Notes: generated from the sequence alone by a model not told the origin. A stretch of DNA of 64,000 nt from FW021-bin31 sp964647485 (GCA_964647485.1 CAZYHV010000018.1:1-64000); one strand, 5' to 3'; shown: positions 19,439 to 29,259, counted from the stretch's first letter. Numbers and translations: made by a program.

Positions 19439-21493
19439 TCATTTTCCTTCCACGACCGGAAATACCGAAATACGCAGGCGAGCCGCTCCCATCGGAATCA
19501 GTGTTATTTTTTTCGCTGTAGTTTCCGTCTTTACCGGACTCTCAGGGAGCACCTCGCATAATCCGTTTTCATCCAATGTCCAGGAAGGGATTTGCTTTCC
19601 TTTGGCTTCCAGTTTTAAGGGCGTCGATGACGGAGTAAAAGGATAATTATCTGCCGGCCAGGCTTTTTTCACCACTGTAAAATTATCTGCCAGCTTTTGA
19701 TGCTCCAACAACAAGCCATAATTCCAAGAGCTTTTCGGTAAGATCGTGTAGGCCGGCCATGCCGCAGTATCGACATCCGGTTGCCAGTGAGAATCTCCTA
19801 AAGCAGTTGTTTCCGGATTTGCTTTTTGTATTTGTTCCTGTATGGCTAAAGAAAAAGTAAGTGATCCATAATTTACACTTACACTATTTTTTTGTTTTAA
19901 CCATTTCTTTACCTTCAAATGCCTGGGTAAAAGCAAGGTAATGCGATCTCCATCCTTCCAGGTACGATGAATACGCGCATAAGCATCCGGCTTCAGATTC
20001 GTTTGCTGCGGTTGTCCGTTAATGACTACTGTTGCTTCAGCACACCAACCGGGAATGCGTAAATAGAGCGGGAACTGTACCTTTTTAGAACTATGAATAA
20101 CCAATTCTATACTATCTGAAAAAGGATAATGGGTCTGCTCCTCGAAAGAGACTTCTACGCTGTCTCCTACCTTTGCCGTTACTTCACTGGCAGCATACAG
20201 GACAGCTGCCAGACCATTATCCGGAGTAGCCATCCAAAGATTTTCTGCATAATAGGGCCAGCCCTGGGTATGATTATGCTGACAACAGCGATTGCTCAGC
20301 GGATTCATCATAAAGAAAGGTCCTTCGTTTTGAATACCTGGACTGTGATTAGTAGCATCGCTGGTGACCATATTGGGAGCCGTAAAATAACGTAAAGCCC
20401 TGAAATTCGGCATTAGCGCTGCCGGATAGGTATTGAAGGCCACATTCTCACAATTGTCTGCCCAGAGCGGATCCCCGGTGAAGCGCAACAACATTTCATC
20501 CGAATTCATTTGTTCCACCATACCACAAGTCTCTACCCCCTGATGAGGATCAGTATATCCTTCCCGTGCATTTTCATCTGCTCCAAACATGCCCCCCGGA
20601 ACATGCCCATAACGATTTCTAACCAAATGGAAATTATGGTATGCCGCTTCCAAATCTGTACTATCTCCACTCTGTAAATAATATACCGCAGGTTCTCTAA
20701 ATCCTTGGGCTATATTTACATTATGCCAATTGGGCAAATTTTCGCTTTGCTCCCAATCTGCAGTATTCCGATGTATTTTCTTTGCTAGATCTAAAAGCCA
20801 TTGCTCCCCTGTTCGATTATACAACCAATAGACACTATACAGATTATCTCCCCCGCGACTATTTCCCCAATAATCTTCTAAAAAGGCAGAATCCGGCAAT
20901 TGTTTCTCCCATTTGAAATATTTCTTCATAAAAGAGATAACCCTTTTATCATGGCTATAATCATAGTAAGATTGTAAACACCACAACATGACCATATTTG
21001 GCCACAGATCCGGTTTCCCGCTTGCTCTATTGGCCTCTGCCCCAAAGTATCCATCTGCCCGTTGACTATTTAAGACGCCCTCAATCCAGGACTTCGCTTC
21101 CTTTATCATGGCTGTATCTCCTAAGATATAGCCCAAATCTCCATACCCTTTCAGCCAATAAGGCACTTCTTCCCATCCGTTTATTCCTTCTCCCCTAGGA
21201 CTTAACCAGGCATTATTCTTTTTGATCAACCAATCACTGACTTCATCCAGCTGCCCGGTCATCCCATTTTTAGCTCGTTTCAGACTTTCCAATAGCCATC
21301 CTTTGGGTTGGATACTTCCAATCGGTAATTTTACAAACGACTCCGGTTCCAAAGGAGATTTATTACTGACATAATAGTCATTGGTCGTTAATAAACCCGG
21401 TCGATCGACCGAAGTCACCGCCTCCTTGTCTTCGGAAGTACAACCAATCATAAACAAACCTACTCCCAGGAGGAGAAAAAGTAATCTTTTCAT
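19439..21493 (-). CDS. DUF1680 glycoside hydrolase lipoprotein (GH127/GH146-like, beta-L-arabinofuranosidase type)
   Basis: Likely exo-beta-L-arabinofuranosidase or a related enzyme. The start at 21493 (MKRLLFLLLGV) was chosen because it gives a proper lipoprotein leader (lipobox FMIGC, then TSEDKEA) and avoids overlap with the upstream gene; the frame is open 28 codons further up. The protein is 684 residues: an alpha/alpha barrel followed by beta-sandwich domains. VETCGMVEQM near residue 319 and NRCCQHN near 401 match the Glu/Cys and Cys-Cys zinc-site pattern of GH127 and GH146, in which a cysteine is the nucleophile. It is co-transcribed with the phosphoesterase and GH2 genes. DUF1680 also includes other specificities, so the exact reaction is uncertain. 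Confidence 0.85.
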   Translation of the reverse strand: MKRLLFLLLGVGLFMIGCTSEDKEAVTSVDRPGLLTTNDYYVSNKSPLEPESFVKLPIGSIQPKGWLLESLKRAKNGMTGQLDEVSDWLIKKNNAWLSPRGEGINGWEEVPYWLKGYGDLGYILGDTAMIKEAKSWIEGVLNSQRADGYFGAEANRASGKPDLWPNMVMLWCLQSYYDYSHDKRVISFMKKYFKWEKQLPDSAFLEDYWGNSRGGDNLYSVYWLYNRTGEQWLLDLAKKIHRNTADWEQSENLPNWHNVNIAQGFREPAVYYLQSGDSTDLEAAYHNFHLVRNRYGHVPGGMFGADENAREGYTDPHQGVETCGMVEQMNSDEMLLRFTGDPLWADNCENVAFNTYPAALMPNFRALRYFTAPNMVTSDATNHSPGIQNEGPFFMMNPLSNRCCQHNHTQGWPYYAENLWMATPDNGLAAVLYAASEVTAKVGDSVEVSFEEQTHYPFSDSIELVIHSSKKVQFPLYLRIPGWCAEATVVINGQPQQTNLKPDAYARIHRTWKDGDRITLLLPRHLKVKKWLKQKNSVSVNYGSLTFSLAIQEQIQKANPETTALGDSHWQPDVDTAAWPAYTILPKSSWNYGLLLEHQKLADNFTVVKKAWPADNYPFTPSSTPLKLEAKGKQIPSWTLDENGLCEVLPESPVKTETTAKKITLIPMGAARLRISVFPVVEGK

Positions 21494-21506
21494 ATTCGAT
21501 GCTCTT

Positions 21507-22400
21507 TTACTTCCAAATACTTGTAATGGCTTTTCGGTCATGATACCCCAACTTATCCAGATCATACATTTTCTCAATAGTACGTAAAACGTTATAATGG
21601 TTAATGGAGTCTTTATATTTCCCCGGCTTGACCATCGCTCCTACAAAGATTGTAGGAATATGATTCTCTGGTGTAAAATCATCTTCATCATAAGTGAAAA
21701 TCAGAAGACTATTGTTCTTTTTTGCCCATTCTATATAATCTCCAAGATGAGCTTTTAACCAATCATCCCCTCTTTTTATCATATCCATGCTATCCGTATT
21801 ATTGTGCATATCATTATCCATGTTAGGAATCACAAAGGAAACCGTAGGCAGGTCATTAAAATCCACCGGGAAGTCCTCCATAGATTTATTCACCGAATAA
21901 GGCAACTGATTCACTTCATCTCCCAGCCAATTCACCCATGGGCTATGCTTTCTGCCATATAGCGGGCCTCCGGTCAATTTACTCTTTCCACTATAACAAT
22001 CCATGAACGTATCTGCGGGTAGCGTTTCAGAATATCCGGAAAAAGTATATCCTTTAGCGATAAGAGCAGATCCTAAATTTGGAGTCGTATAATTCCTTAT
22101 TGTTTTATAAAGACAACTACTATTAGGTACCCCCATCAGATCTCCACAAAAAAGACCAATGTAATTCGGCTGGCTGGGGTGTTCCAATCCATGAGAATCC
22201 TCCATCAGCGCCCCCTCTTCTGCCAATTGGTTGATATAGGGCGCTGAAGACGAGCCTATAATCTGATCAAATCCATGATTCTCTTCCATAACAATAACCA
22301 CATGATCCGGCTTAGGAAAAGTGGGTTCATGGTTGCAACCTACCCAACCAAAACCTGCAATCAGCAGACTAAAAATAACATAAAAAGTGCGTTTCAACAT
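21507..22400 (-). CDS. Phosphoesterase-family lipoprotein (acid phosphatase / phospholipase C-like)
   Basis: 297-residue member of the phosphoesterase superfamily that includes acid phosphatases and phospholipase C. The leader ends in a lipobox (FGWVGC, then NHEPTFP). VIVMEENHGFDQIIG near residue 36 is the hallmark metal-binding motif (Glu-Glu-Asn-His). Further metal ligands are likely at HPSQPNYIG, in PNMDNDMHNN and in IFTYDEDD. The gene sits 6 bp after the DUF4965 gene and 13 bp before the DUF1680 gene, so it is part of the PUL2 operon. A phosphatase inside a PUL suggests a phosphate or phosphodiester group on the glycan, or a sulfate-like substituent. That is inference from context. Confidence 0.85.
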   Translation of the reverse strand: MLKRTFYVIFSLLIAGFGWVGCNHEPTFPKPDHVVIVMEENHGFDQIIGSSSAPYINQLAEEGALMEDSHGLEHPSQPNYIGLFCGDLMGVPNSSCLYKTIRNYTTPNLGSALIAKGYTFSGYSETLPADTFMDCYSGKSKLTGGPLYGRKHSPWVNWLGDEVNQLPYSVNKSMEDFPVDFNDLPTVSFVIPNMDNDMHNNTDSMDMIKRGDDWLKAHLGDYIEWAKKNNSLLIFTYDEDDFTPENHIPTIFVGAMVKPGKYKDSINHYNVLRTIEKMYDLDKLGYHDRKAITSIWK

Positions 22401-22406
22401 AATTAA

Positions 22407-24878
22407 TTATTTATTCCATTTATCATATAAGGCTTTTATGAAAAAGGCGCCTACCACACTTCTCGCCTGAAAGCCTACCTGTGTCGCATCCGTCGTCTGG
22501 TACCAGTCGCTCAGGGGAACGCGCGTAGGCGTTTCATTGATATACCTGTAAACCGGATCCATGAAAGCATGGAAGGTCTTCGCATTATCGGCCAGCGTGG
22601 CGGTCCACAATATCCAATCCGCTTTCGTATAAGTCGCCCTACTGTCCAGTGGAATACCATACTTCGTCTGTTTGGTCATATAGTATTTGAGTTCTTTTTG
22701 AGCTACAGACTTTGGAAAGATACCCAAGTCCAGTACCTTATCCCACACCAAATTATATTTCTGACTCCAGGTTCCTTTCTTATCGAACGTCAGGCTGTAA
22801 TGGTCGCCATCCGCATCCATCTTCATCCACTCTCGGGCATATTTTCTCGCCAGTTGGGTATAGGCTGTTCCGGTATCCTGCATGCCCATCTTGTGCGCTA
22901 TATAGCCGTAGGCAGCCAATCCCATGATCGCCTTAATCGACAGGTTCGCATTATGGGCCAGGTGACCGGCAAAGTCGTCCGTACACAGTTGATTCGCAGG
23001 ATCCAATCCATTGCTTTTCAGATAATGAGCCCAAATACTCAATTGTTGCCAATGTGCCTTCGCAAAAGACGCATTGTCATCGGCTTTCGTCACTGCGGCA
23101 GCAAGAATGAGCATATTACCGGTTTCTTCCACCGGCATCGGTTCTCCGTAGGTCATTCCATTCGCTACCGGATAAGTCCCCACATCATGGGCGGCAAAAG
23201 GATGGTCATACTGTCCGGATTCACTATAGTACAAAATTGGCCGCATCATCCCTTTCAGCAGTTCGGGTCTGTAATACAAATAGAGTGGAGAAGAAGGATA
23301 GGTAATATCCACTGTTCCTATAGAGCCGTTGCTGAAATTCTCCTTACTGAAAAACAGCGGCTTCCCCTTGGGGCCTTCCACCAGCTTATGAGCGGCCACA
23401 GACTGACGATAGGCCAGCTCACAGATCTTTGCATATTTTTCTCCCCCGGAGGCTAAGGTTGTGGCTCGCAGTTTTTGATCAAACTGGTCACATTTCTTTA
23501 AAACTTGAGCATATTCTTTTTCGGCTTTCCCCAGCATAGTTTTCGTGCTCATCCCTTTTCTTTTCCACCAGGGTTTTAGTTTTTTATGGAAATATTCAAT
23601 CGCATCCAGTTCGTCATAGGCTAAGATAATATGGCGATCCTTCGGTTTGGATTGGATTTTTCCTAAATCATAGGAAACGGCTAAGGTTACCGGTTGTTCT
23701 CCTGCAGGACGAGGTTTATTCTTATCATCCTTCATCTGCAGGGCGCCCGTCTTTACAAACTGTTGTACGGAAGCGTCGGAAGCAGCTATAGCAGTAGAGG
23801 TTTGCTTTCCCTTAGAAGCTCCGAGATACAGGTAGCCCCAGTCGATACGCACATCGTCGCCCGTTCTGCCCAATACATCCTGAGAAGTGGTTCCGACCCG
23901 CATCAGATCCAGACCTTTGGCCTTGTCTCTCTGCCAGGTCACTTTTTGATCCGGCGTGTTTACCGCCATATTCCCCGCTGCACTAAAATAAACCTGCACA
24001 TCATGGGATTGATGATCGGCTGAATGTACCTTAAAAGAGACATAGTCCGCCGGACGGGATAGTAAATCCAGATCATCCGGCAACAATGGAGCGGTAAAAC
24101 GTAAATCCAATAATACACCACCCGCACGGAATTCATAAAAAGTTTGTGTGGCGGTGATCCGGTCGCTTATTTGATTTGCTTTTTCAAAAGAATAGGCCGG
24201 CTTGACCTTATCTACTAATCCGGCATCCAGATAAGCGCCTCCCGTTGTATTTTTAATGTGAATAGCCATCACATTTTCTCCTTTTTTCAAAGCTTTTATG
24301 GCTTGTTTTCGGATAGGAAAGGTTCCCGGGGCATTGTTCCAGCCTTCTTTTTCAAAAGCAGGAACACCATTTAGATACACCTTTATGTTGTCATCATGGT
24401 GCAATTTTAATCGCAATTGGTCGAAGGTAGTTGATTTTAGTTGGAAATGACGACGTACCCACAGATCTTTGCTATCCCACTTGTTCGGAGCAGCTTTATC
24501 GTCACCGTTTGAGAAAGCCCCTTCTGTCTGCTTCCAGGATTGATCATCGTAATGCTGTTTATACCATTTCCCCGAAGGTCGCGTTGTTGTAAAACGCCAT
24601 TTCCTCGACTCTCCGGTAAGCGGAAGAACAGTTTTTATATTAGCAATCGGTTGTCCCAAAAAATAATAAGACTTCCCATCCACGCGAATAATGCCCTGAA
24701 GGGAATTTTTCTTACCGGTCCAGTGTACAGTAGAAGCCTCATTCAGCGTATCATTAAAAGACCAAACACTGAAATAAGGATCAACGGTTATTAATGGATA
24801 AGCCGGCGGCCGGAAGTTCTGGGCATGCAACAAGAAGCCAACAAACAAAAGGCTGACGAGAAAAGTAATTTTTTTCAT
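22407..24878 (-). CDS. DUF4965 / glutaminase-A-like protein with inserted beta-sandwich module
   Basis: 823-residue secreted protein of the GtaA-like group (DUF4964, DUF5127, DUF4965 and DUF1793 domains), named after a fungal glutaminase but common in Bacteroidota PULs, where its role is not settled. The signal peptide ends at LLHAQ. ITVDPYFSVWSFND near residue 30 starts the N-terminal domain. Residues about 88-218 are an inserted galactose-binding-like module (KLHHDDNIKVYLNGV). The middle beta domain (about 225-450) and the alpha-helical barrel (about 450-820, with DFAGHLAHNANLSIKAI) follow. It is co-transcribed with the phosphoesterase 6 bp downstream. It could be a glycosidase or an amidase; I do not assert a reaction. 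Confidence 0.85.
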   Translation of the reverse strand: MKKITFLVSLLFVGFLLHAQNFRPPAYPLITVDPYFSVWSFNDTLNEASTVHWTGKKNSLQGIIRVDGKSYYFLGQPIANIKTVLPLTGESRKWRFTTTRPSGKWYKQHYDDQSWKQTEGAFSNGDDKAAPNKWDSKDLWVRRHFQLKSTTFDQLRLKLHHDDNIKVYLNGVPAFEKEGWNNAPGTFPIRKQAIKALKKGENVMAIHIKNTTGGAYLDAGLVDKVKPAYSFEKANQISDRITATQTFYEFRAGGVLLDLRFTAPLLPDDLDLLSRPADYVSFKVHSADHQSHDVQVYFSAAGNMAVNTPDQKVTWQRDKAKGLDLMRVGTTSQDVLGRTGDDVRIDWGYLYLGASKGKQTSTAIAASDASVQQFVKTGALQMKDDKNKPRPAGEQPVTLAVSYDLGKIQSKPKDRHIILAYDELDAIEYFHKKLKPWWKRKGMSTKTMLGKAEKEYAQVLKKCDQFDQKLRATTLASGGEKYAKICELAYRQSVAAHKLVEGPKGKPLFFSKENFSNGSIGTVDITYPSSPLYLYYRPELLKGMMRPILYYSESGQYDHPFAAHDVGTYPVANGMTYGEPMPVEETGNMLILAAAVTKADDNASFAKAHWQQLSIWAHYLKSNGLDPANQLCTDDFAGHLAHNANLSIKAIMGLAAYGYIAHKMGMQDTGTAYTQLARKYAREWMKMDADGDHYSLTFDKKGTWSQKYNLVWDKVLDLGIFPKSVAQKELKYYMTKQTKYGIPLDSRATYTKADWILWTATLADNAKTFHAFMDPVYRYINETPTRVPLSDWYQTTDATQVGFQARSVVGAFFIKALYDKWNK

Positions 24879-24965
24879 TCTTACGGTTATAATTTGCTAA
24901 ATCGTTTAATTCATTGGGCTAATATACCTATTTTATGAAGTCTTTGCAATTTAAGGAGAGATATT

Positions 24966-26123
24966 TTATTCTTTCCCTAAAGCATAAACTTCTGCAACAT
25001 GCGTAAAATCAGTATTTTCTACTGATTTATCCACGATAAATTTAAAATACTGAACTTGTACAGCCTCAGACAAATGGACTTCTGCCTCAAGCAAATCCCC
25101 ATCACTATTATTAAAGGGTAAAACAAAACTTTCCTCGGTATTCCAATTTTCACCATCATTACTAAACATTATTGTTATATCCTTCGGATTACCTTTCAAC
25201 TGGTCTCTCCTGGCCACAATTTTGAAACCGGAAATCAAATGCTCTTCTCCCATATCGATGGTTACGTGATGGGGATGAGGCACAGGAGTCTCCCAGGTGG
25301 TAAGCCAATAGGTATCAGGATTTCCATCTATAAGATGATCTACCAATCCTTCTCCTCCATATCCCGATTGTACATCATCGACATCTACAATATTCCAATT
25401 CGAACGATCTATTTGAACTTCTTCAATTGGATGAATCTCTTTAAACAGGGTATCAGAGGTGTTACCGTATTGGTCTATCACGTAAAAGCCAAACTGATAC
25501 GTTTGTGAAGGATCCAAATCATTCACAACAGAGATGATGGAATCCTGAGAAGAATATATGCTTTTATCCCCTTCCTCTGCATAGTCACCATCGTTTCCTT
25601 TTTGAATAACAATCACGCCCACTACATCTTCAAAGGTATTTTCAGCGGTAAGCCGATATCCTCCAAAATAATTATCGACTTTTAAGCTATTAAAAACAAG
25701 GTTTAACGGAGCAGGTTCAGGTTGTACTACAACAATCTGAGGAGAGGAAATGACACCTGACCGGTTGACAGAATAAACCTTAACCTCCTGTTGTTTCGTA
25801 TCCGAAAAGCCATCCAACACTAACGAATCTTCATATAGGTTTGAAATAACCGATCGCTGTTGTCCATTAGATAGTTTGTAGACGGCCTTAACAAACAAAA
25901 TTCCTGAATCCGGCGGTGTGAATTTTATAATGGCCTTCCCGGGTGCATTTCTAACCCGGAGATTAGAAACTATCCCTACAACTGTATCTTTTTGATACAC
26001 TACAGTATCCGGGACAAGTTTATTTTTATCCTGATTGCCACAAAAGATATTTAAAAATACAAAAACAACCACAAGCAACAGTTTGCTGCCTCTATTTATG
26101 ATTTTTTTACTCCGATACTTCAT
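24966..26123 (-). CDS. Surface lipoprotein with Fn3-like and discoidin (F5/8C) domains (DUF4959/DUF5126/DUF5000 type)
   Basis: Probable surface glycan-binding protein of PUL2, 385 residues. The lipobox is VFLNIFC, then GNQDKNK. An immunoglobulin- or fibronectin-like domain (about 50-135, VSNLRVRNAPGKAIIKFTPP) is followed by a second beta domain (about 140-235) and a C-terminal discoidin-like fold (about 240-385) with the usual WTT(W) and FKIVARR elements. This three-part build matches lipoproteins annotated with DUF4959, DUF5126 and DUF5000 next to susCD pairs; I recognise the layout but cannot check the profiles. It has no catalytic motif. It precedes the enzyme genes and follows the DUF4973-like gene by 78 bp. 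Confidence 0.8.
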   Translation of the reverse strand: MKYRSKKIINRGSKLLLVVVFVFLNIFCGNQDKNKLVPDTVVYQKDTVVGIVSNLRVRNAPGKAIIKFTPPDSGILFVKAVYKLSNGQQRSVISNLYEDSLVLDGFSDTKQQEVKVYSVNRSGVISSPQIVVVQPEPAPLNLVFNSLKVDNYFGGYRLTAENTFEDVVGVIVIQKGNDGDYAEEGDKSIYSSQDSIISVVNDLDPSQTYQFGFYVIDQYGNTSDTLFKEIHPIEEVQIDRSNWNIVDVDDVQSGYGGEGLVDHLIDGNPDTYWLTTWETPVPHPHHVTIDMGEEHLISGFKIVARRDQLKGNPKDITIMFSNDGENWNTEESFVLPFNNSDGDLLEAEVHLSEAVQVQYFKFIVDKSVENTDFTHVAEVYALGKE

Positions 26124-26201
26124 ACTATTGATCGTTAAGGTTAGTTACATATTTTTTCGCTATTCGCTGTTACTCAGCAGATAAAAATTATACTGGATAG
26201 A

Positions 26202-27176
26202 TTACCATAATATCGCCTGATCTCTATCCGGAATCTGTGTATTAATTTTCCGTTCCATAACAAGACTGCCCCTTACCGTATATGAGATAGAACTGTTAGC
26301 TGAGGAGGTATAGTCCGTAAAGTTATAATCAATATTATCTATTTTCACATACCTGTGAATGAGATATGGACGAACCTCATCTTCCACTTCTTCCACGGTA
26401 TAATGTATATCTTTATTTACCTTAAACCTCATAAACGGGTTATCCGCTGTTAATGTTACCTCTTTCCTTGTTGGGTCGAAAGTAGCTACAATCTTATATT
26501 TCGCTCTGTCAGCTCTGTCTTCATCTATATTCCCGGCGTAAAAAAAGACCGTTGAATCGTTCACAACATAGGTCTTTACTTTATTTTTTACGATAGGAGG
26601 TCCATCTTCATTTCCCTTCAAATATATTTTATAAGAAGTCGCACTATATTCTCCGGAATAATCATTAAAAGGGATAATCCGTAATAACGCCTTATTATAA
26701 TATCTTCTTTGATTAGATACATAATTATAAGCAGGATCATCTACAATCGTTAAAGGCAAGATCCATTTGTTCACTAAATCAATATTCTCTAATGATAACT
26801 TAATATCTAACAGAGCCTCATTTTTCCCCTTTCGCATTTTCAATGTATCGGAAAAGGAGAAAAATTGTGACGAAAGTTGTTTATAATAAAGATCAACTCT
26901 GTTTTGAAAGTGCTGAAAATTAAAAACCCTCAGTGTATCGGGAGCTAAAGCAACATGTACAAGATAATTATTGTTGTTTTGAAGCGATCCACTGACAATA
27001 AGAGGTAATTGATACGTAAAATTACCTTGTTTATACGGTATGTGTATAGGCGTTACATCCTCATCATTAATAGGAGCCTTAAAAGAAATTGTTTGTTGAA
27101 ACTGTTCTCCCTCCCATTCTTTATTACAAGAAGAGAAAGCAATAATTAAGCTCAACAGAAAAATCAGTTTTTTCAT
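26202..27176 (-). CDS. Surface lipoprotein, DUF4973/DUF1735-like (SusE/F-type position)
   Basis: 324-residue lipoprotein directly downstream of susD in PUL2 (16 bp gap). The lipobox is IIAFSSC, then NKEWEGEQ. The N-terminal half resembles the beta-sandwich of DUF1735-type glycan-binding proteins (SFKAPIN near residue 32, LPLIVSGS, then KMRKGKNEALLDIKL), and the C-terminal half (GEYSATSYKIYLKG onward) resembles DUF4973. Proteins at this position usually hold polysaccharide at the cell surface for the SusCD pump. No enzyme motif is visible. The domain names are from memory of the family pattern and would need a profile search. Confidence 0.75.
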   Translation of the reverse strand: MKKLIFLLSLIIAFSSCNKEWEGEQFQQTISFKAPINDEDVTPIHIPYKQGNFTYQLPLIVSGSLQNNNNYLVHVALAPDTLRVFNFQHFQNRVDLYYKQLSSQFFSFSDTLKMRKGKNEALLDIKLSLENIDLVNKWILPLTIVDDPAYNYVSNQRRYYNKALLRIIPFNDYSGEYSATSYKIYLKGNEDGPPIVKNKVKTYVVNDSTVFFYAGNIDEDRADRAKYKIVATFDPTRKEVTLTADNPFMRFKVNKDIHYTVEEVEDEVRPYLIHRYVKIDNIDYNFTDYTSSANSSISYTVRGSLVMERKINTQIPDRDQAILW

Positions 27177-27192
27177 AATAATTTTATTAAAA

Positions 27193-29247
27193 TTAATCGT
27201 ATGTTTTCCATCCCGGGTTTTGAGTAAGCCGATCGTTCCGTCTTAATTCGTCAATCGATATCGGCCAAAAATACATCTTGGGAGCAAAAGACATTTCTAA
27301 AGCAAATGATTGAACCGGCTGGTGGAATAACTCTTTTTGCGCCGCAGTCATCAAAACGTTATATCCATAAATAGGTTTTGACAATTCTACAGGCGCATCC
27401 AACCATCGACGTAAATCATAATATCGCTCCTGTTCTCCCATAAATTCAATCATTCGTTCTCTTTTCAGTTTTTCCCGAAAGGCGCTTTTACTTGCATAAA
27501 TACCATCCGGATAATCGGGCAATCCGGCTCTAATTCTCACCGGACGTACCCCTCTTTTCATTTCATTGATATCGCGGGCAATGGTATAAGTATGTGAGCT
27601 GTCCCAGGAAGGGATTTGGTAAGAACTCGTCAATTCATTCAATGCTTCCGCATACTCTAATAATATATCTGCATAGCGGAGAGCGGGTTCCGGCTTAAAA
27701 ACGATATTTGATATATTGTCATTTTCATAAGTATCCTTAGGGTTGACATATTTTTTTATCCCAATCCCGGTTCGCAGCCAGAACATCGTGTTGGTATATC
27801 CATTACCACTTCCTCTATAATAGAAGACCTGCTGATTACGATTATCGGGATCAGATTCATTGGTTAAATTCCATACACTTCCGTTATACGCTACAGAAGC
27901 ATAAAACCTTGGGGATCTATTTGCAAATTGTAAGGATACTCCCTCCTTCAGATGCGGATACTTCCCTGCAGCAACATCCGCTTCTGTGACAAAACCCTTG
28001 ACCCGGGCACTCCCATCTCCTCTTCCATATTCCTTCCCTCTGCCCGGCACATCTGAACCATCGTTCATATAGTAAGCATCACACATTTTCAGGGTCATCC
28101 CATGCGTATTCCAGCCTGAAGCTATAATAGGTAATTGGTGTTCAACTAATACTTGTATTCCTTCTGTACTTTGATTTTGTCCACGGGTAAATATCAATTC
28201 CGGATTCTCAGAAGCTGCCAAATCTCCATCAAAAAGGGAACGATAGGATTCGTATGGATCAATATCCGCCCATCCCTCCGGCCAGTTTTTATCAGAATAT
28301 TCGGGATTGTAAGGTGGAGACACGGTTGCCGGATATGAGGTCGTTCCCGAAGATTTAAAATTAGCGGTATAGATTCTATACACGCCAAGATTTATAACAT
28401 CTTTTGCTGCAGCAGCTGCTTTTGCCCATTTTTCCTCATCATAGTTTAATGATAATAAATGATGCCCTTCATCATCAACCAACCTTTCCTTATAGCCCGA
28501 CACTGTATTTCCCCCATTCATCAATGGGCTGGCAGCATATAACAAGACCTTTGCTCTCGTTGCCAGAGCCGCACCACGGGTGGGTCGGGCAACGGCTAAT
28601 TGCCCTCTATGCAAGGGAAGGTGCTTTGCGGCTTTTACCATCTCTTTACTGATATATTCGGCACAATCTTCATAACTGCTGCGCGGTATAGCAATATCTT
28701 CATAGCTTTTAGTATAATCGATTCCCTTATCCGGCAAAATCGGGATGGGACCATATTTTCTAAGCAATAGCCAATAATAGTACGCCCTAATAAAGCGCGC
28801 CTGTGCTTTTAAATCCAATCTATCTTCTTTGCTTACCGCTGTGTCCTTATAAATATTTTGAATAAAGACCGAAGCACTTCTAATTCCCTTGTAATTTTGT
28901 CCCCAGGTAGATTGTTTTTCATCTTCATGATAATTGCCCAAGTGAAATCTATTATAGGATAATTGGCCTTGCTCCTTCACATCATAATTAACATCCCGGT
29001 CTCCATAATACATATCGTCTGAAAAATTAAAAGGCTCATAGCCTTTACTGGCCACATCCGCATTCGCTGATTGCAAAAAAGAATAAGTATGTGCTAACCA
29101 TTCTTGAGCATATTTGGGATTTTCAAAACTCTTATCTAGAGTCATTCTATCCTGAAAATAATCATCGGATTTAAGATAATCCTTACAGGAATTGAAAAAA
29201 ATCAATCCTGAAATACAAATTGTAAATATCAATATTCTTTTAGCCAT
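27193..29247 (-). CDS. SusD/RagB family outer-membrane lipoprotein (PUL2)
   Basis: 684 residues, a long SusD. Lipobox FFNSC, then KDYLKSDDYF. Helical TPR segments around LDLKAQARFIRAYYYWLLLRKYGP (about residues 140-165) are diagnostic, as is the C-terminal EPALRYADILLEYAEALNEL segment and the WPISIDELRRND ending. It binds imported glycan and closes the SusC barrel. The gene begins 12 bp after susC and overlaps the same transcript as the downstream surface lipoproteins. It is longer than the PUL1 SusD by about 200 residues, mostly in extra loops, which suggests a bulkier or more branched ligand. Confidence 0.95.
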   Translation of the reverse strand: MAKRILIFTICISGLIFFNSCKDYLKSDDYFQDRMTLDKSFENPKYAQEWLAHTYSFLQSANADVASKGYEPFNFSDDMYYGDRDVNYDVKEQGQLSYNRFHLGNYHEDEKQSTWGQNYKGIRSASVFIQNIYKDTAVSKEDRLDLKAQARFIRAYYYWLLLRKYGPIPILPDKGIDYTKSYEDIAIPRSSYEDCAEYISKEMVKAAKHLPLHRGQLAVARPTRGAALATRAKVLLYAASPLMNGGNTVSGYKERLVDDEGHHLLSLNYDEEKWAKAAAAAKDVINLGVYRIYTANFKSSGTTSYPATVSPPYNPEYSDKNWPEGWADIDPYESYRSLFDGDLAASENPELIFTRGQNQSTEGIQVLVEHQLPIIASGWNTHGMTLKMCDAYYMNDGSDVPGRGKEYGRGDGSARVKGFVTEADVAAGKYPHLKEGVSLQFANRSPRFYASVAYNGSVWNLTNESDPDNRNQQVFYYRGSGNGYTNTMFWLRTGIGIKKYVNPKDTYENDNISNIVFKPEPALRYADILLEYAEALNELTSSYQIPSWDSSHTYTIARDINEMKRGVRPVRIRAGLPDYPDGIYASKSAFREKLKRERMIEFMGEQERYYDLRRWLDAPVELSKPIYGYNVLMTAAQKELFHQPVQSFALEMSFAPKMYFWPISIDELRRNDRLTQNPGWKTYD

Positions 29248-29259
29248 ATCATTTATATT

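Noticed and set aside
19439..21577. Longer form of the DUF1680 gene starting at 21577
   Set aside because: It would overlap the phosphoesterase gene and place 28 polar residues before a clear lipoprotein leader, so the start at 21493 is preferred.
22569..23456. 295-codon open frame on the plus strand inside the DUF4965 gene
   Set aside because: It is antisense to a well-supported gene, has no domain pattern, and its Arg, His and Pro-rich makeup is typical of a shadow frame.
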